DNA of 64,000 bases from Nipponacmea schrenckii (taxonomy: Eukaryota; Mollusca; Gastropoda; Lottiidae), in contig JAUJPP010000012.1 of the NCBI GenBank assembly GCA_030562195.1, positions 5,456,001-5,520,000 of the forward strand, read 5' to 3'. The notes beneath the pieces were generated by a model. It searched no databases, was not told the DNA's origin, and saw nothing but the letters and a program-made list of their open reading frames with translations. The translations under genes and the position numbers were made by a program. Below are positions 47,634-57,760 of the stretch, in pieces. The first letter of the stretch is position 1. Each line of letters begins with the position of its first letter.

Positions 47634-48114
47634 ATGTGTTTTATAAGAATAGAGAATTAACAAAAACTACTAATAATGGTTGCCTCCCTTTATGATATAG
47701 TGCAAATGTCAACAACGATAATGTGTTTGAAGAGAGCGGAATACAAGTTTTGGGACAAATTTTTCCATATAGTAGAGTAGCATAACATACGTCAAGTAGG
47801 TAGTGCCTTATACAATCACAGATTTATCAGTTATTTTGATTTGTGCTTAGATTTTGTTGTTATATTATCGTCTTTAGATATGATGAAAATACCTCCATGT
47901 TCAATTTGGATATTTGCGTAGATTTGGTTTTTCTGTATAGAATTTCTATTATTTTTGCTATTTATATTTACATTCATTTCTGCTTCGTATATGATCATTT
48001 TAGGGGTAAAATATAATAGATACCTGTTGAGACATAATTCTGGTTGATGTTGTCGTCTTTTATAGAAATGTCCAAGTCGATCCGCTGTAAATACTAGTAG
48101 TTTCTGCCACGTAC
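47634..48114. other. Interior of the TTAA element, no gene seen
   Basis: Between the MITE and the right TIR. A minus-strand frame (48148-47831) begins inside the TIR without an ATG and matches nothing I recognise. Confidence 0.5.
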
Positions 48115-48307
48115 AATGTATAAATAATGTTACGCCAGCGAAGTTCACAGTTGTCGATACCGATTCCGAGTGAAGCGAAGCGTGACCAGATTTTAAGTTT
48201 TGATGGGAGTGGCAGACGCCATACTTGTTTTAAGTTTGAAACAAGTATGGCGGATAAGATTTTTTTTTATTAATTATTTAATTTATTTTTATAACCGGAG
48301 TTCAGCT
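48115..48307. repeat. Right terminal inverted repeat
   Basis: Inverse copy of 43759-43950, with CACAGTTGTCGATACCG, TGACCAGATTTTAAG and GCGGATAAGATTTTT. It ends GGAGTTCAGC before the TTAA at 48308-48311. Confidence 0.75.
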
Positions 48308-48486
48308 TTAAGACGCACAACTTTGCTTCATTTAGAAAATCTATAAATTCATGACAGTGCTGATTGATACTTTTGTCCAGTATAATACGTTCCGGAATGT
48401 TATCTGTTTGATTCGACGTTTCTGATAGGTTTCCGATTCTGGCGTTAAGGTGCTTCGGAACCTTGCAATAAATGGGCTGAGTCCAC
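48308..48486 (-). mobile_element. LINE 5' piece (endonuclease), separated by the TTAA element
   Basis: On the minus strand: IPERIILDKSINQHCHEFIDFLNEAKLCVL, which continues across the inserted element as NGRFPENDNF at 43758. Above 48486 the similarity to coding sequence ends, so the LINE is 5'-truncated there. Confidence 0.7.
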
Positions 48487-50348
48487 AAATATTGAAAAAG
48501 CTATTTCAGTTGCAACAAGTGGCCACCTTGGATACAAAAGCTCAAAATATGCACATAAACACCAAAAACCAAATTTTGTGAACGTTTCCCTTTAAATCAT
48601 CAAATGCACTGAATGACCCCAGCTTTTTAGTCTGAAAATAAGACAAAATAACAAATCTCTAACTACAATAATTCTTCACAAATACACATACATAATCCTT
48701 AAAAGATACACAGAAGGTAGCTCACATGTTATAGGTACATCACTCCAACCTTAGTTTTCCAATAATAGGCACTTATATGCCACACTTCCTTGATTTTATG
48801 GCAAGTGCAACACATAGTAAAGAAAATGGCGGACAATATGGCGGCTCTTCTGTGTGTCAAAAATGACTAAAATGTGCACTAATCCCACTGATTTCCAGAA
48901 CACATACATCCATACACACAAGACTGAAGCTGGGACTCTCTTCTCTTCGGTAGTACAAAAGTGCCTTACACGGATTCAACGATTAACGGTCACTAATACC
49001 AATTTTCACATCACGGTTCACATTTGTTAACACGAAGCTTCGTGCTCGATGCATCAGATATCCTTGTGCATGACAATACAACCCAAACAGTTCATCTTTT
49101 TACGCTGGAAAATAAGCGTTGAGAATAATTGATTAATTGATGCATTTAAAAACTGACTGAAACGAAAACTTCATTTGAAAACATCAAAACCACACAGAAG
49201 TCTTTGATGTGCGTAGGTCTTCGTTCATAGGGAGTCAATCGGTATTTCTCAAGAAAAATGTCAACATTGATGAAATGCGAAAGATCGGGAAACATAATGC
49301 AATCCTTTAACTTTGATGTACATGGAATAATACAATCAGCATAAAAAGGGAATAAATATCTTGAAAATAAAAGAAATTTACCTTCAAACAGGAAACGCCA
49401 ATGTAAACATACAGACCACGTGATGGTGCAAGTCTCGCAAGTTTGGTTTATAAAGTTTCGAAATTATTCACCAAAAATATTTTATTGACATATTTTTATA
49501 TAAACGGTAATAATTTACCGAATAAAACATTTAAATGTCATTGTAAATTAAAAAAAAATGTTTTAGTATTTACCACAATATTTACCATAAATGTCATGTG
49601 TTTACGGCAGTCCAAAGAGGTCATAAAAATTTAGCCTAAGTGAGTGGACGGATTAGGTCTACATCCTTGTCAGTGAGTTACTTCGGTAAACGAACGCAAA
49701 TTACAGTCAGTTATTAACCTGAACCGTGTAAACTTACTCTATTTCACAACAAGTTTTCGAAACATCAGTTCTTGCAAGTTTTGGAATCATGTGGAATCAG
49801 GTGCTAGGCCCCTACGATGGGAACTATAAAATGTGTGGCCTAGGCTAGGGGCCTATCTATAAAAGTGACTTTTGAGTCCACATATAACTCAATAAGTAAA
49901 TATGGACCAATGTAAAATGAATATTTCTCCAAAACAAGAAATGAACAGTAAGGATTTCTTCTTCAGTTACGAATATGACAATGAGAGAAATTTTTACTTC
50001 CAGAGTCTTCCATAGTGAAGGTTATTACGTCACCTCTTTGACCACGTGACCGAAGTAACACGATTTCTCCGTGCAGCAATCTATAAAACGGCACGCGACA
50101 GCGTATGAACGTGGACTCAGTCTTCGGCAAAAAGGCGAAGAAGAATCACAGAAGGACAGTTACAGAAGAAGAACGAAGAATTAATACACAGAAGAAGCCA
50201 TAGCAGGTCGATCCTTACTCAACGTCTGCGATATGGTTTTTACACCATACCTACGACACGTAGGCCTACCAGTACCAGGCAGTCAGCATGATAGTGACGA
50301 GTGTCTTAGACCTCGCATCTCTTTACAGGTGAGGATTGCTATTCAAAA
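48487..50348. other. Intergenic, no gene seen
   Basis: No protein frame is supported. Two segments contain 'aaaatggcggacaatatggcggc' (48825) and CACGTG sites (49420, 50043), the kind of sequence seen in repeat ends or promoters. It may be the 5' part of the element whose coding fragments follow at 50349-51502, but no boundary is visible. Confidence 0.4.
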
Positions 50349-50998
50349 ATGGAAAGGAAACTTCATAAATTTTTGACCAAGGAAAGCTACATTCCGAAGG
50401 AAAATAAGGTTTACACACCATTACTTTTCACAGATAGCAAGGGGGATCATGTAGAGTTTAGTAGATCTAGGCCCAGATCTGCTACTGCTAGGCCTAATGA
50501 CAGTAATGATGTTGAAAGACAAATTGTCATCAATTCTAGCTTGCCCATGCCCATGCCCTTGACTATCTGAGATAATCTTGCAGAGGAGATTGGGTTCCGG
50601 GCCCCCCTGTGTATGTTTGGCTTGGAACCTGTGACTTGACATCCAAGGACAAATCTGGCTTTATCAGTCTTTTATCTCGTGACAATTCATTAGTCAGGGA
50701 TATAGCTGACAAATATCAGCAGATTGTTAAAGTACCCTTCTCCATATTTCTGTGGAACCAGAAGAGGTACCATAAAGATCCATCAGTTTTCGAAGACCAA
50801 GACCGCCAACTGGTAGCTCAAATTTCTGAACTGGACACAATCCTCAGATCTATAAATAATTACATTGGAAGTCATTCTCATTATTTCTGCGTGGATCTTT
50901 ACAGGGTGTCTAAAGCGTGCAGAAAAAAAAAGTACCAGTGCAGAATCTGCTCAACCAACAACTCGCCGGTATTACAGCTATTCACCCAGGCAATTTAA
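50349..50998 (+). pseudogene. Unassigned mobile-element ORF, SGNH-like look, frameshifted
   Basis: Two frames follow each other. 50349-50570 has MERKLHKFLTKESYIPKENKVY and FTDSKGDH. 50609-50998 has VWLGTCDLTSKDKSGFISLLSRD, VPFSIFLWNQKRYHKDPSVFEDQD and FCVDLYRVSK; after a stop the next frame gives GIHPGNLIGNVWMKKI. 'TDSKG' and 'WLGTCDLT' sit where SGNH hydrolases have the nucleophile (GDS) and the third block. I recall similar proteins as multi-copy, element-associated ORFs in invertebrates, but cannot name the family. Treat the function as unknown. Confidence 0.35.
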
Positions 50999-51337
50999 TT
51001 GGTAATGTTTGGATGAAGAAGATCGTAGATCAGGCTACCAAAGACTGCTGGATCTAGATTTTTGTTACCACTCGTAGGGTGTTTAAAATTGCAATCATAC
51101 TGTGAGGGCGTTCTTCGCTGGTGTGGTTGTTTATTACTTTCACTCCTGCATTGGTCAATGAAGTGAAAATCCAAATTGCTGATAAATATATCAACAAATA
51201 CTGAGACTGGATATAAGTCCCTAGCAGGATTTTGAAAACAGCAATTTGATTGTACTGCTCCTGTTTTTGTTTATCCTGAATTAGACCAAAAAGCATCATG
51301 GCTATAAACTGAGGAAAGAGATACAGAGCTTTAAATT

Positions 51338-51502
51338 GACCACATCACCTAAGACAACCACATCTGGTTCGAAGTGGTACAACATAAACCTTCGTGCTGT
51401 ATGGGGAAGTATGGCAACAGGAAGTGGCAACAGCCATTTGAGTGAATGTATGGGAACTATGGGAATTCCTAGCATGTCTACACATACTTTTTCGTCCATA
51501 TA
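51338..51502 (+). pseudogene. Mutator-like transposase fragment
   Basis: A 54-codon stretch, SGSKWYNINLRAVWGSMATG, then GNSHLSECMGTMGIPSMSTHTF, ends in TAA. It matches the pattern of the Mutator-like transposase domain common in invertebrate multi-copy proteins (a 'YEIN-x-R-x-V ... G-x-G ... L-x-x-P-x-M-x-x-x-x-F' string). Only this strongly conserved patch is readable; sequence on either side is broken. Family call from pattern memory. Confidence 0.5.
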
Positions 51503-52199
51503 ACATGAAATTGGGAAATGGTAGTATGTTCTTATTTGGAAATCTTATTACATTGTACTTTTGTATTGCCGTAAATTCAGATTTTTTGCTAGAAATTAAT
51601 ATGGAGAACGTAATATCTCTTGCAAAAAGTGAAACCACTACATTATCTTACTGGACTGACTAGTGCCAATACACACCACCATACTATAAAAAAAGGTAGT
51701 ACAAAAAAATGATTAAAACTTCTCAGACCTGTGAAAATTCGGGGCTAGTGCTTATGAAATGTCCATAATTATATCGTCGTAAATGACGATCAAAGCTGGC
51801 CATCATACCCCTCAAAGTGTTGGGTTGATGTTGACATCTACCTTGAAAACTCTGGCAGGTTTCAAACATTTCACTTTATGTTCTTTGCATGAGCACAGCA
51901 TCCGGTCGATCGGGCGACCTGGCTGGAACTTTGGCGGCCATTGAGGTGATCGATGAGCACTCATTTGCTAAATTTCTATTATTCCTATCCCAACTTTCTA
52001 CACCTACTGTCTTCTGTTTCTATATTTAATGTTTGTAAATATATATATACTTTGTACATATTATCTTCACAGTTATATTTAGTATGTCTTGTTTAGTGGT
52101 AACGGATTAATATAAGCTGCGGCTTGTTTCTGAAACCAACTTTAATTAATGTATATGTTCATTTTAATTATGATATTATGAAAATAAATATTGTTTAAA
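51503..52199. other. No gene seen
   Basis: AT-rich DNA after the Mutator-like fragment, with a short (AT)n near 52041. Probably more decayed element sequence, not readable. Confidence 0.5.
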
Positions 52200-53030
52200 C
52201 TAAAACTCTGGCAGTTACAGCGCTTTTGGTGTCAGGCTTTTTCCCAGACCTTGTCATCTTGAAATTTGGGTAAAACTTCAAAGTCGTTTATCTCGAAAAA
52301 GTGAAAGAATTGGAAAACAGTTTCGGCCTGAAAAAGACGTAGAAATGGATAAGCTTTCATTTTATAAAAAAAATTGTCGATAGCATCAAAACTCATCGAG
52401 TTATGGCCATTTTAGTGTGGGGGAGGGGGGTCGGCATCAAGCCTATAGTGGCTTGTTGCAGCTTACCAAAACTTGGAACTGTTGCCACACTAAAACTACT
52501 ACAGATGGAATGTTGAAATTTGCAAGGCAGGTAGCCAACTATCTGAAGTTATTCTCATGCAAAATTTCAGGTCCGTACCTTGAAAACTCTGGAGGGGGTC
52601 GGCATCCAGCCTATATAGTCCTATATTGGCTTGTTGTAGCTTACTATAGGACAGGTAGCCAACTATCTTAAGTTATTCCCTGCAAAATGTCAGGTACGTA
52701 CATTGAAAACTCTCGCAGTTACAGCGCTTTTGGTGTCAGAATTTTTCCCAGACCAAAATATCTGCCATTGTCATATTGAAATTTGGGTAAAACTTCTAAG
52801 TCGTTTATTTCGAAAAAGTGAAAAAAAAAATCGAAAAACAGTTTCTGTCTGAAAGGACGTAGAAATGGATAAGCTTTCATTTAAAAAACTACTCAAGATG
52901 GAAAGTTGAAATTTGCAAGGCAGGTAGCCAACTATCTGAAGTTATTTCCTGCAAAATTTCAGGACTGTACCTTGAAAACTCTGGCAATTTCAGCGCTTTT
53001 GGTGTCAGGCTTTTTCCAGATGAGTGGGTA
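52200..53030. repeat. Tandem-like repeat 'ACTCTGGCAGTTACAGCGCTTTTGGTG'
   Basis: Three starts of the phrase AACTCTGGCAGTTACAGCGC at about 52203, 52707 and 52975. Between them 'gaaatttgggtaaaacttc', 'aagtcgtttat.tcgaaaaagtgaaa' and 'acgtagaaatggataagctttcatt' (52260-52370 and 52770-52890) and 'caaggcaggtagccaactatctgaagtta' (about 52523, 52655, 52915) recur in order. About two and a half copies of a 270-500 bp unit with internal deletions. Confidence 0.7.
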
Positions 53031-53951
53031 TAAGGCCACTATCTACCAAATTTATGGGATGAACTAATACTGTAACTAGCATCACTATTGCAAAACCCAA
53101 TTCCCCCACCCCACCCCCTCAACCTGTATAATCTGTATCTACTTTGTTTCCTGTAAAGTTAACTTGTTTTCTTATTACTTTAAATCATTAATCTCCTTTG
53201 TAGTGCTTTATTCATTCTTTAGTGTTTATTTAGCTTATTTAGCTGATAGTGCTCAATAGCTCTCCTTAATCTGCTATTTTGTATGTTGTTTTTACTAATC
53301 CTAGTGAGTTATTGATGTCATATTGTTTACTTTATATACTTGTTATCCTTTGCTCAGTGCCATTATTGCTTGATAAAGATTTCTGTATGTGAATTGCAAC
53401 GTTGCCTAAATTAAAGAGAAGTATTATAGCCATAATAGTGTTTTTTTTATATATATATTTCATCTACTTCAAATGTCATTTAAAGATGGCGGCTCCCAGG
53501 AGAGAAGCAACAAAGATAATTCATTGGATCAGAAAAGCGCTTCAACCTCATGAATTTGTATTGTTGGTTCAATCATATATGAAAATCGAAAAAAAAAAAG
53601 ATTATATTAAATGTGGTATTCAAAAGATATCGAAATCTATCAGGATATTAGTATATATTATATTTTAGAATTATGGACATTTGTCCTTTGTTTTCTTACC
53701 CCTTTTTCCAACTGGGTAGCTTGACCAGAATTCGGAGAAAATAGTCATTACGAAAGCAAAGTAGTGGGCTAGATAGTACAGAATGCAAAAAATAAAATAG
53801 ATAAACGCGCAATAATATATCATTAATCATAAAAAGAAAACAGCAAAATTTTCCTAACTATTTTGTGATTTGCAAGTGTGACTGTCTCTTTAATTGTTAT
53901 CTCTAATGTCTAACCTCCACCCGTCAACAATAATATAGATTTGATAAGATT
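53031..53951. other. Intergenic, no supported gene
   Basis: A plus-strand frame at 53402-53668 (88 codons) has a basic C-terminal half starting MAAPRREATKIIHWIRKAL and an unlikely hydrophobic start; I recognise no family and see no splice sites that would extend it. Confidence 0.4.
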
Positions 53952-53958
53952 TATAAAT
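53952..53958 (+). promoter_or_regulatory. Possible TATA box of second GH128-like gene
   Basis: TATAAAT 55 bp before the ATG at 54007, the same distance as in the first gene (27008/27063). The third gene has only TATAATG about 40 bp upstream (57228). Confidence 0.4.
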
Positions 53959-54006
53959 ATTATTCATTGTTATAGAGGCTTTCTTGATTTAAATTTCAAA
54001 ATAAAC

Positions 54007-54146
54007 ATGGTGTCTGTTACACTGGTTGTACTAGTCTTTATAGTGTTTCAGCAGCAAGTTGGTGGTTCTTCTAAAAGAGGATTTGGAATGTATTATAATT
54101 ATTATGAATGTGGAGATACTTATGCATTAAACAATACATATTGGTG
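54007..54146 (+). CDS. GH128-like secreted glycosidase 2, exon 1
   Basis: Encodes signal peptide MVSVTLVVLVFIVFQQQVGG, then SSKRGFGMYYNYYECGDTYA and NNTYWW, residues 1-46 plus two bases of codon 47. The donor GTATGT is at 54147, phase 2 within the second Trp codon. Partner exon at 54481. Confidence 0.82.
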
Positions 54147-54480
54147 GTATGTCCCGTTTCCTATGATATTTTGTGTCATTTCTCAATATATTATCATGTA
54201 ATATATGGAATATACGTTTAAAATCCTTCTTGCAAGTACTAAATATTATATGGTTTCCTCTCGACATCCATGCCAGTAATTCGGAGACAACCATTCTTGA
54301 ACTATTAATCGCCGAACAGATATTGCCCCCTCATCATGGATGTCGAGTGCAATAACAGGCATAAATACACGAAAGCAAACGAACTTGATATGTATATAAG
54401 TACACACATAACCTTATACAGTATATGCATATTGATAATATTGGGATCCTTGCATCACAACATGACTATAATCATTCCAG

Positions 54481-55132
54481 GTACAATTGGCATTATAACT
54501 TTACTAAAGATGTAACATACCACTGTCCTCGACGTACACGAGGTGAATATCTACCAATGATATTTGGAGAAGCCGACACCCTCGATAGCAAAATACCACC
54601 AGAAAGTAAATATGTTCTTGGTTTCAATGAGCCAAATGAACCAAACCAATCCGATATGTCTCCTGAATGGTGTGCTGAACTCTGGCCTCGTGTTGAGAAA
54701 ATAGCAGGAGACAGAATATTAGTGAGTCCAGCTCTAGCCGCTTGTGACATTTATCCCGATATGTGTATAGATTGGTACGATCGATTCTTTAAGGCTTGCC
54801 CAGGATGTCGAGTAGACAAAATAGCGGTTCATGGTTACCATTGTGTACCTTATGAATTACTCCAGTCATTGGGGAAAATATCATCCCATTTTAATCGACC
54901 AGTTTGGTTAACAGAATTTGCTTGCCATGGTAATGTTTCTAGTCAGGATCAGATTAATTTTATGAATATTGCTCTTCCTCTTCTAGAACAAGCTTCTTTT
55001 GTCGAAAGATATGCTTGGTTTAGTCAACGAAGTAAGATGGTAACCACGTTTATGCCAAATTTTAGCAATAACCTACTGAAATTAGATACCCCAACACTCA
55101 CATCTGTGGGCACATTCTATAATAATTACTGA
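54481..55132 (+). CDS. GH128-like glycosyl hydrolase 2, exon 2
   Basis: With exon 1 it makes a 263-residue secreted enzyme. Starts after ATTCCAG as W|YNWHYNFTKDVTYHCPRRTRGEYLPM. Catalytic glutamates: VLGFNEPN (Glu97) and VWLTEFAC (Glu192). Conserved landmarks are ELWPRVEK, ILVSPALAAC, WYDRFFKAC, VDKIAVHGYHC and ERYAWFS. There are many cysteines in pairs (DIYPDMC, KACPGC), expected to form disulfides. Probable endo-beta-1,3-glucanase by family. AATAAA lies 10 bp after the stop codon, at 55142. Over 90 percent identical to the next gene in this exon, so a recent duplicate. Confidence 0.85.
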
Positions 55133-55724
55133 TGGCTGTAAATAAAGATGATAATAATTACAAGAAGCTGCTATATAGTCCATTGAATATGAAAACCAAC
55201 ACGTCAAAAGAAAAGTGTTGCGTAAAGCCGTTATAAAATATAATTATAATAAATATTAATAATATAATTTCCAGCTACAGTATGTATTTACTTTGCTGTT
55301 AAATAACATTGAATCTTGATCTATACGAATCAATCGACATCCACTATTAGAAATACATTTTAGTACAGCGATGGGATATAATGTAGCTATGGATCCAGTG
55401 AAACAGTGTATATTCCTACAAATCGCTAATTTGAATCTTGCTGCTAAAAACATATGCTTTTGTTGTAGTATCAAGGCCATAAATACGTAGAACGTAGATA
55501 GTATTTTTACTATTATGTTATCCCGACTGACATCTGTAAGTCGCAATATACTTGACCAGAATTTGTCTAATGGAGTATGTTATTGCGAGGGGAGGTCATT
55601 TGAATTGTATCCTTTTTAAACATAACACTTATCTAATTAACATTACATATTCAAACATAACACTTACTTATTTTAACATAAAACTTACATATTTCATCAT
55701 AAAACTTACAATGCGAAATTATAA

Positions 55725-56195
55725 CTACACAACTGTACCCCTCCCCAACTGTACCTCATTTAATGTACCCCTACTAAACTGTACCTCACCCATTGTACCC
55801 CTACACAACTGTACCTCTTCTCAACTTTAGGCCTACCTTATTTACTGTGGGCCTACTAAACCGTACCTCACTCACTGTATCCCTTCCTAACTATACCCCT
55901 ACCCACCTGTATCCGACTCGACTGTACCCCTACTCAACCCATCTCACCTATTCTCCTACCCACTGTACCCCTTCACAGCTGTAACTCATACTCAACTGTA
56001 CCTTACTCAACTGTACCCCTACGCACTGTACATTGTACTCATACTCAACTGTATCCATACTCATCTGTACCCTTACTCACTGTACACCTACTTACTGTGC
56101 CTCTACCCACTAAATTCTACCTCACTGTACAACTACTCAAACCTACCCCTACTCACCTGTTCTCAAAACAACTGTACCCTACTCAACTGTACCCC
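55725..56195. repeat. Minisatellite 'ACTGTACCCCTACTCA', array 1
   Basis: About 30 diverged units of 13-16 bp (AACTGTACCCCTACTCA, CACTGTACCTCTACCCA). Frames through it give repeated Cys-Thr/Pro-Leu peptides, which are a product of the repeat and not genes. Confidence 0.88.
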
Positions 56196-56499
56196 TACAT
56201 GCGCCCTCGATTACTACCACAAGATTGTTAGAGGGACGAAACAATTAGTAGATGATATCACAGTAAGAATAATTTGTCTGTTTAGGGATAATTATCATAA
56301 TTTGGCAAACATTTTCAATATGTTTCTTTTTTACTATATACTGATTTGTTTCTTATCTTTTGAGATCAGGGTTAACGCAAATCACAAAAGCTTTTCGTGA
56401 TACTCAAGTTAGAATGAAATTGTGGATCAAGGCTAATACTAGCACGTAGTGTCTTTATGCGAAAATATAGGAAATAAGCTTTGATTTATATTTTTGATA

Positions 56500-57085
56500 T
56501 TTAAATCATAGAAATGAGATTTATTTTCAAAGAGTCCCGATATGTCTGCCAAATAAAGAGATCTATGTCAACAAATTCGTTTAAAGAGTCTTGCTATTTT
56601 AACGAAAGAAAGAGATCTATGGCAAAATAAATCTTCTAAAGAGTCTTGCAATTTTAACCAAAGTAATGAATCTATGTCAACATAAATCTTTCAAAGAATC
56701 TTGATATTTTAAATCTTAGAAGAAGAGATCTTATCAATATAAGTCGTTCAAATAGTCTTGTTATTTAAACCAAAGAAAGGGATCTATGGCAACATAAATC
56801 TTCTAAAGAGTCTTGCAATTTTAACCAAAGTAATGAATCTATGTCAACATAAATCTTTCAAAGAATCTTGATATTTTAATCCTTAGAAGGAGAGATCTGA
56901 TCAATATAAGTCGTTCAAAAAGTCTTGCTATTTTAACCAAAGAAAGAGATGTGTGTCAATATAGATCTATTATATCAATATAAATCTTTCCAAGAGTCTT
57001 GATATTTTAACTATTTAAAGTTAATATAAATCGCTTAAAGAGTCTCGAAATTTTGAACAAGAGTGTTATAAAAATCCTTCAAAGA
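56500..57085. repeat. Tandem repeat, about 55-60 bp unit
   Basis: About ten units of the form 'tcaaagagtcttgatattttaacc' followed by 'aaagaaagagatctatgtcaacataaatct', from about 56525 to 57085. Two neighbouring three-unit sets (56600-56740 and 56780-56920) are almost identical, so units were amplified in groups. Confidence 0.8.
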
Positions 57086-57267
57086 GTTTTGATTTTGTAT
57101 AACAGTTGTATTGTATTTGTACATGAATATCATGAGTAAAATTTTATCTTCAACATGAATTGCACTATAAACAGTTTATCAACTGTGTCACACAATACTT
57201 ATCTTTAAATTATTTCGAATATGATTTTATAATGTTTTAGAACAGTTTATTTGACATATCTAACAAA

Positions 57268-57413
57268 ATGCTCATGGTGCCTGTTACACTGGTTGTACTA
57301 GTCCTGATAGTGTTTCAGCAGCAAATCGGTGGTTCTTCTAAAAGAGGATTTGGAATGTATTATAATTATTATGAATGTGGAGATACTTATGCATTAAACA
57401 ATACATATTGGTG
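57268..57413 (+). CDS. GH128-like secreted glycosidase 3, exon 1
   Basis: Encodes signal peptide MLMVPVTLVVLVLIVFQQQI, then GGSSKRGFGMYYNYYECGD and NNTYWW, residues 1-48 plus two bases. The donor GTATGT at 57414 is the first of eight identical GTATGT copies 26 bp apart. Two residues longer at the N-terminus than gene 2 because of an extra Met-Leu start; the internal ATG at 57274 would give the gene 2 length. Confidence 0.8.
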
Positions 57414-57608
57414 GTATGTAAAACGTTTTATATTTGGTAGTATGTGAAACGTTTTATATTTGGTGGTATGTGAAACGTTTTATACTTGGTGGTATGTGAA
57501 ACGTTTTATATTTGGTTGTATGTAAAACGTTTTATATGTGGTGGTATGTGAAAGGTTTTATATTTGGTTGTATGTGAAACGTTTTATATTTGGTGGTATG
57601 TGAAACTA
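57414..57608 (+). repeat. 26-bp minisatellite made of repeated 5' splice sites
   Basis: GTATGTGAAACGTTTTATATTTGGTG-type unit, seven full copies and one partial, with GTATGT at 57414, 57440, 57466, 57492, 57518, 57544, 57570 and 57596. Each unit end (TTTGGTG|GTATGT) copies the exon 1 border (ATTGGTG|GTATGT). Gene 2 has only one such site. Confidence 0.92.
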
Positions 57609-57760
57609 TTGTATTATATTTACCTATAAACCTAGTTACCTAAAATACAATTGAATTTTGTATTCGCACATCTGTAAGCGAGTTCCAATCCCATATATTC
57701 ATAGAGTGACCCTCGTCACTGTGATATCCAGATTAAATATACACACTATGATCATTCCAG

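Larger units (their letters stand above)
43759..48307. mobile_element. 4.55-kb TTAA element with long TIRs, carrying Copia pol
   Basis: Left end TTAA|CTCCTGTTATAAAAAT, right end ATTTTTATAACCGGAG...|TTAA. Inverted repeats of about 190 bp (43759-43950 versus 48115-48307) share long stretches such as CTTATCCGCCATACTTG and ACAACTGTGAA, with the right end about 7 bp longer. It lies in a LINE endonuclease frame; removing it with one TTAA restores C-V-L-N-G-R-F-P. No transposase is recognised. Inside: Copia-type pol (about 43960-46877), a probable LTR start at 47015, a MITE at 47157-47633 and about 480 bp without features. Confidence 0.72.
54007..56200 (+). repeat. Segmental tandem duplication, copy 1 (with GH128 gene 2)
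   Basis: Gene 2, its 3' flank (55133-55700) and the ACTGTACC array reappear in the same order at 57268-59374 and 63883-64000+. The 3' flanks share a long near-identical stretch with AAAACCAACACGTCAAAAG and TTGACCAGAATTTGTCTAATG. Intron 1 is the most different part. Confidence 0.85.

Noticed and set aside
47831..48148. Minus-strand 105-codon frame matching the start of a plus-strand frame at 43911
   Set aside because: The shared start is the terminal inverted repeat itself and begins with GTG; the remainder has no motif.
53402..53668. 88-codon frame with basic C-terminal half
   Set aside because: No recognisable family, poly-A run inside, no splice sites; kept only as a note.
55552..55984. 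Threonine/leucine/proline-rich frames after gene 2 and the matching ones after gene 3 (58894-59326)
   Set aside because: They are translations of the duplicated flank and minisatellite; the frame is kept only because of the repeat period.
55725..56195. Possible CRISPR-like array
   Set aside because: Short units without unique spacers, in animal DNA; an ordinary minisatellite. The same holds for 56500-57085 and 57414-57608.
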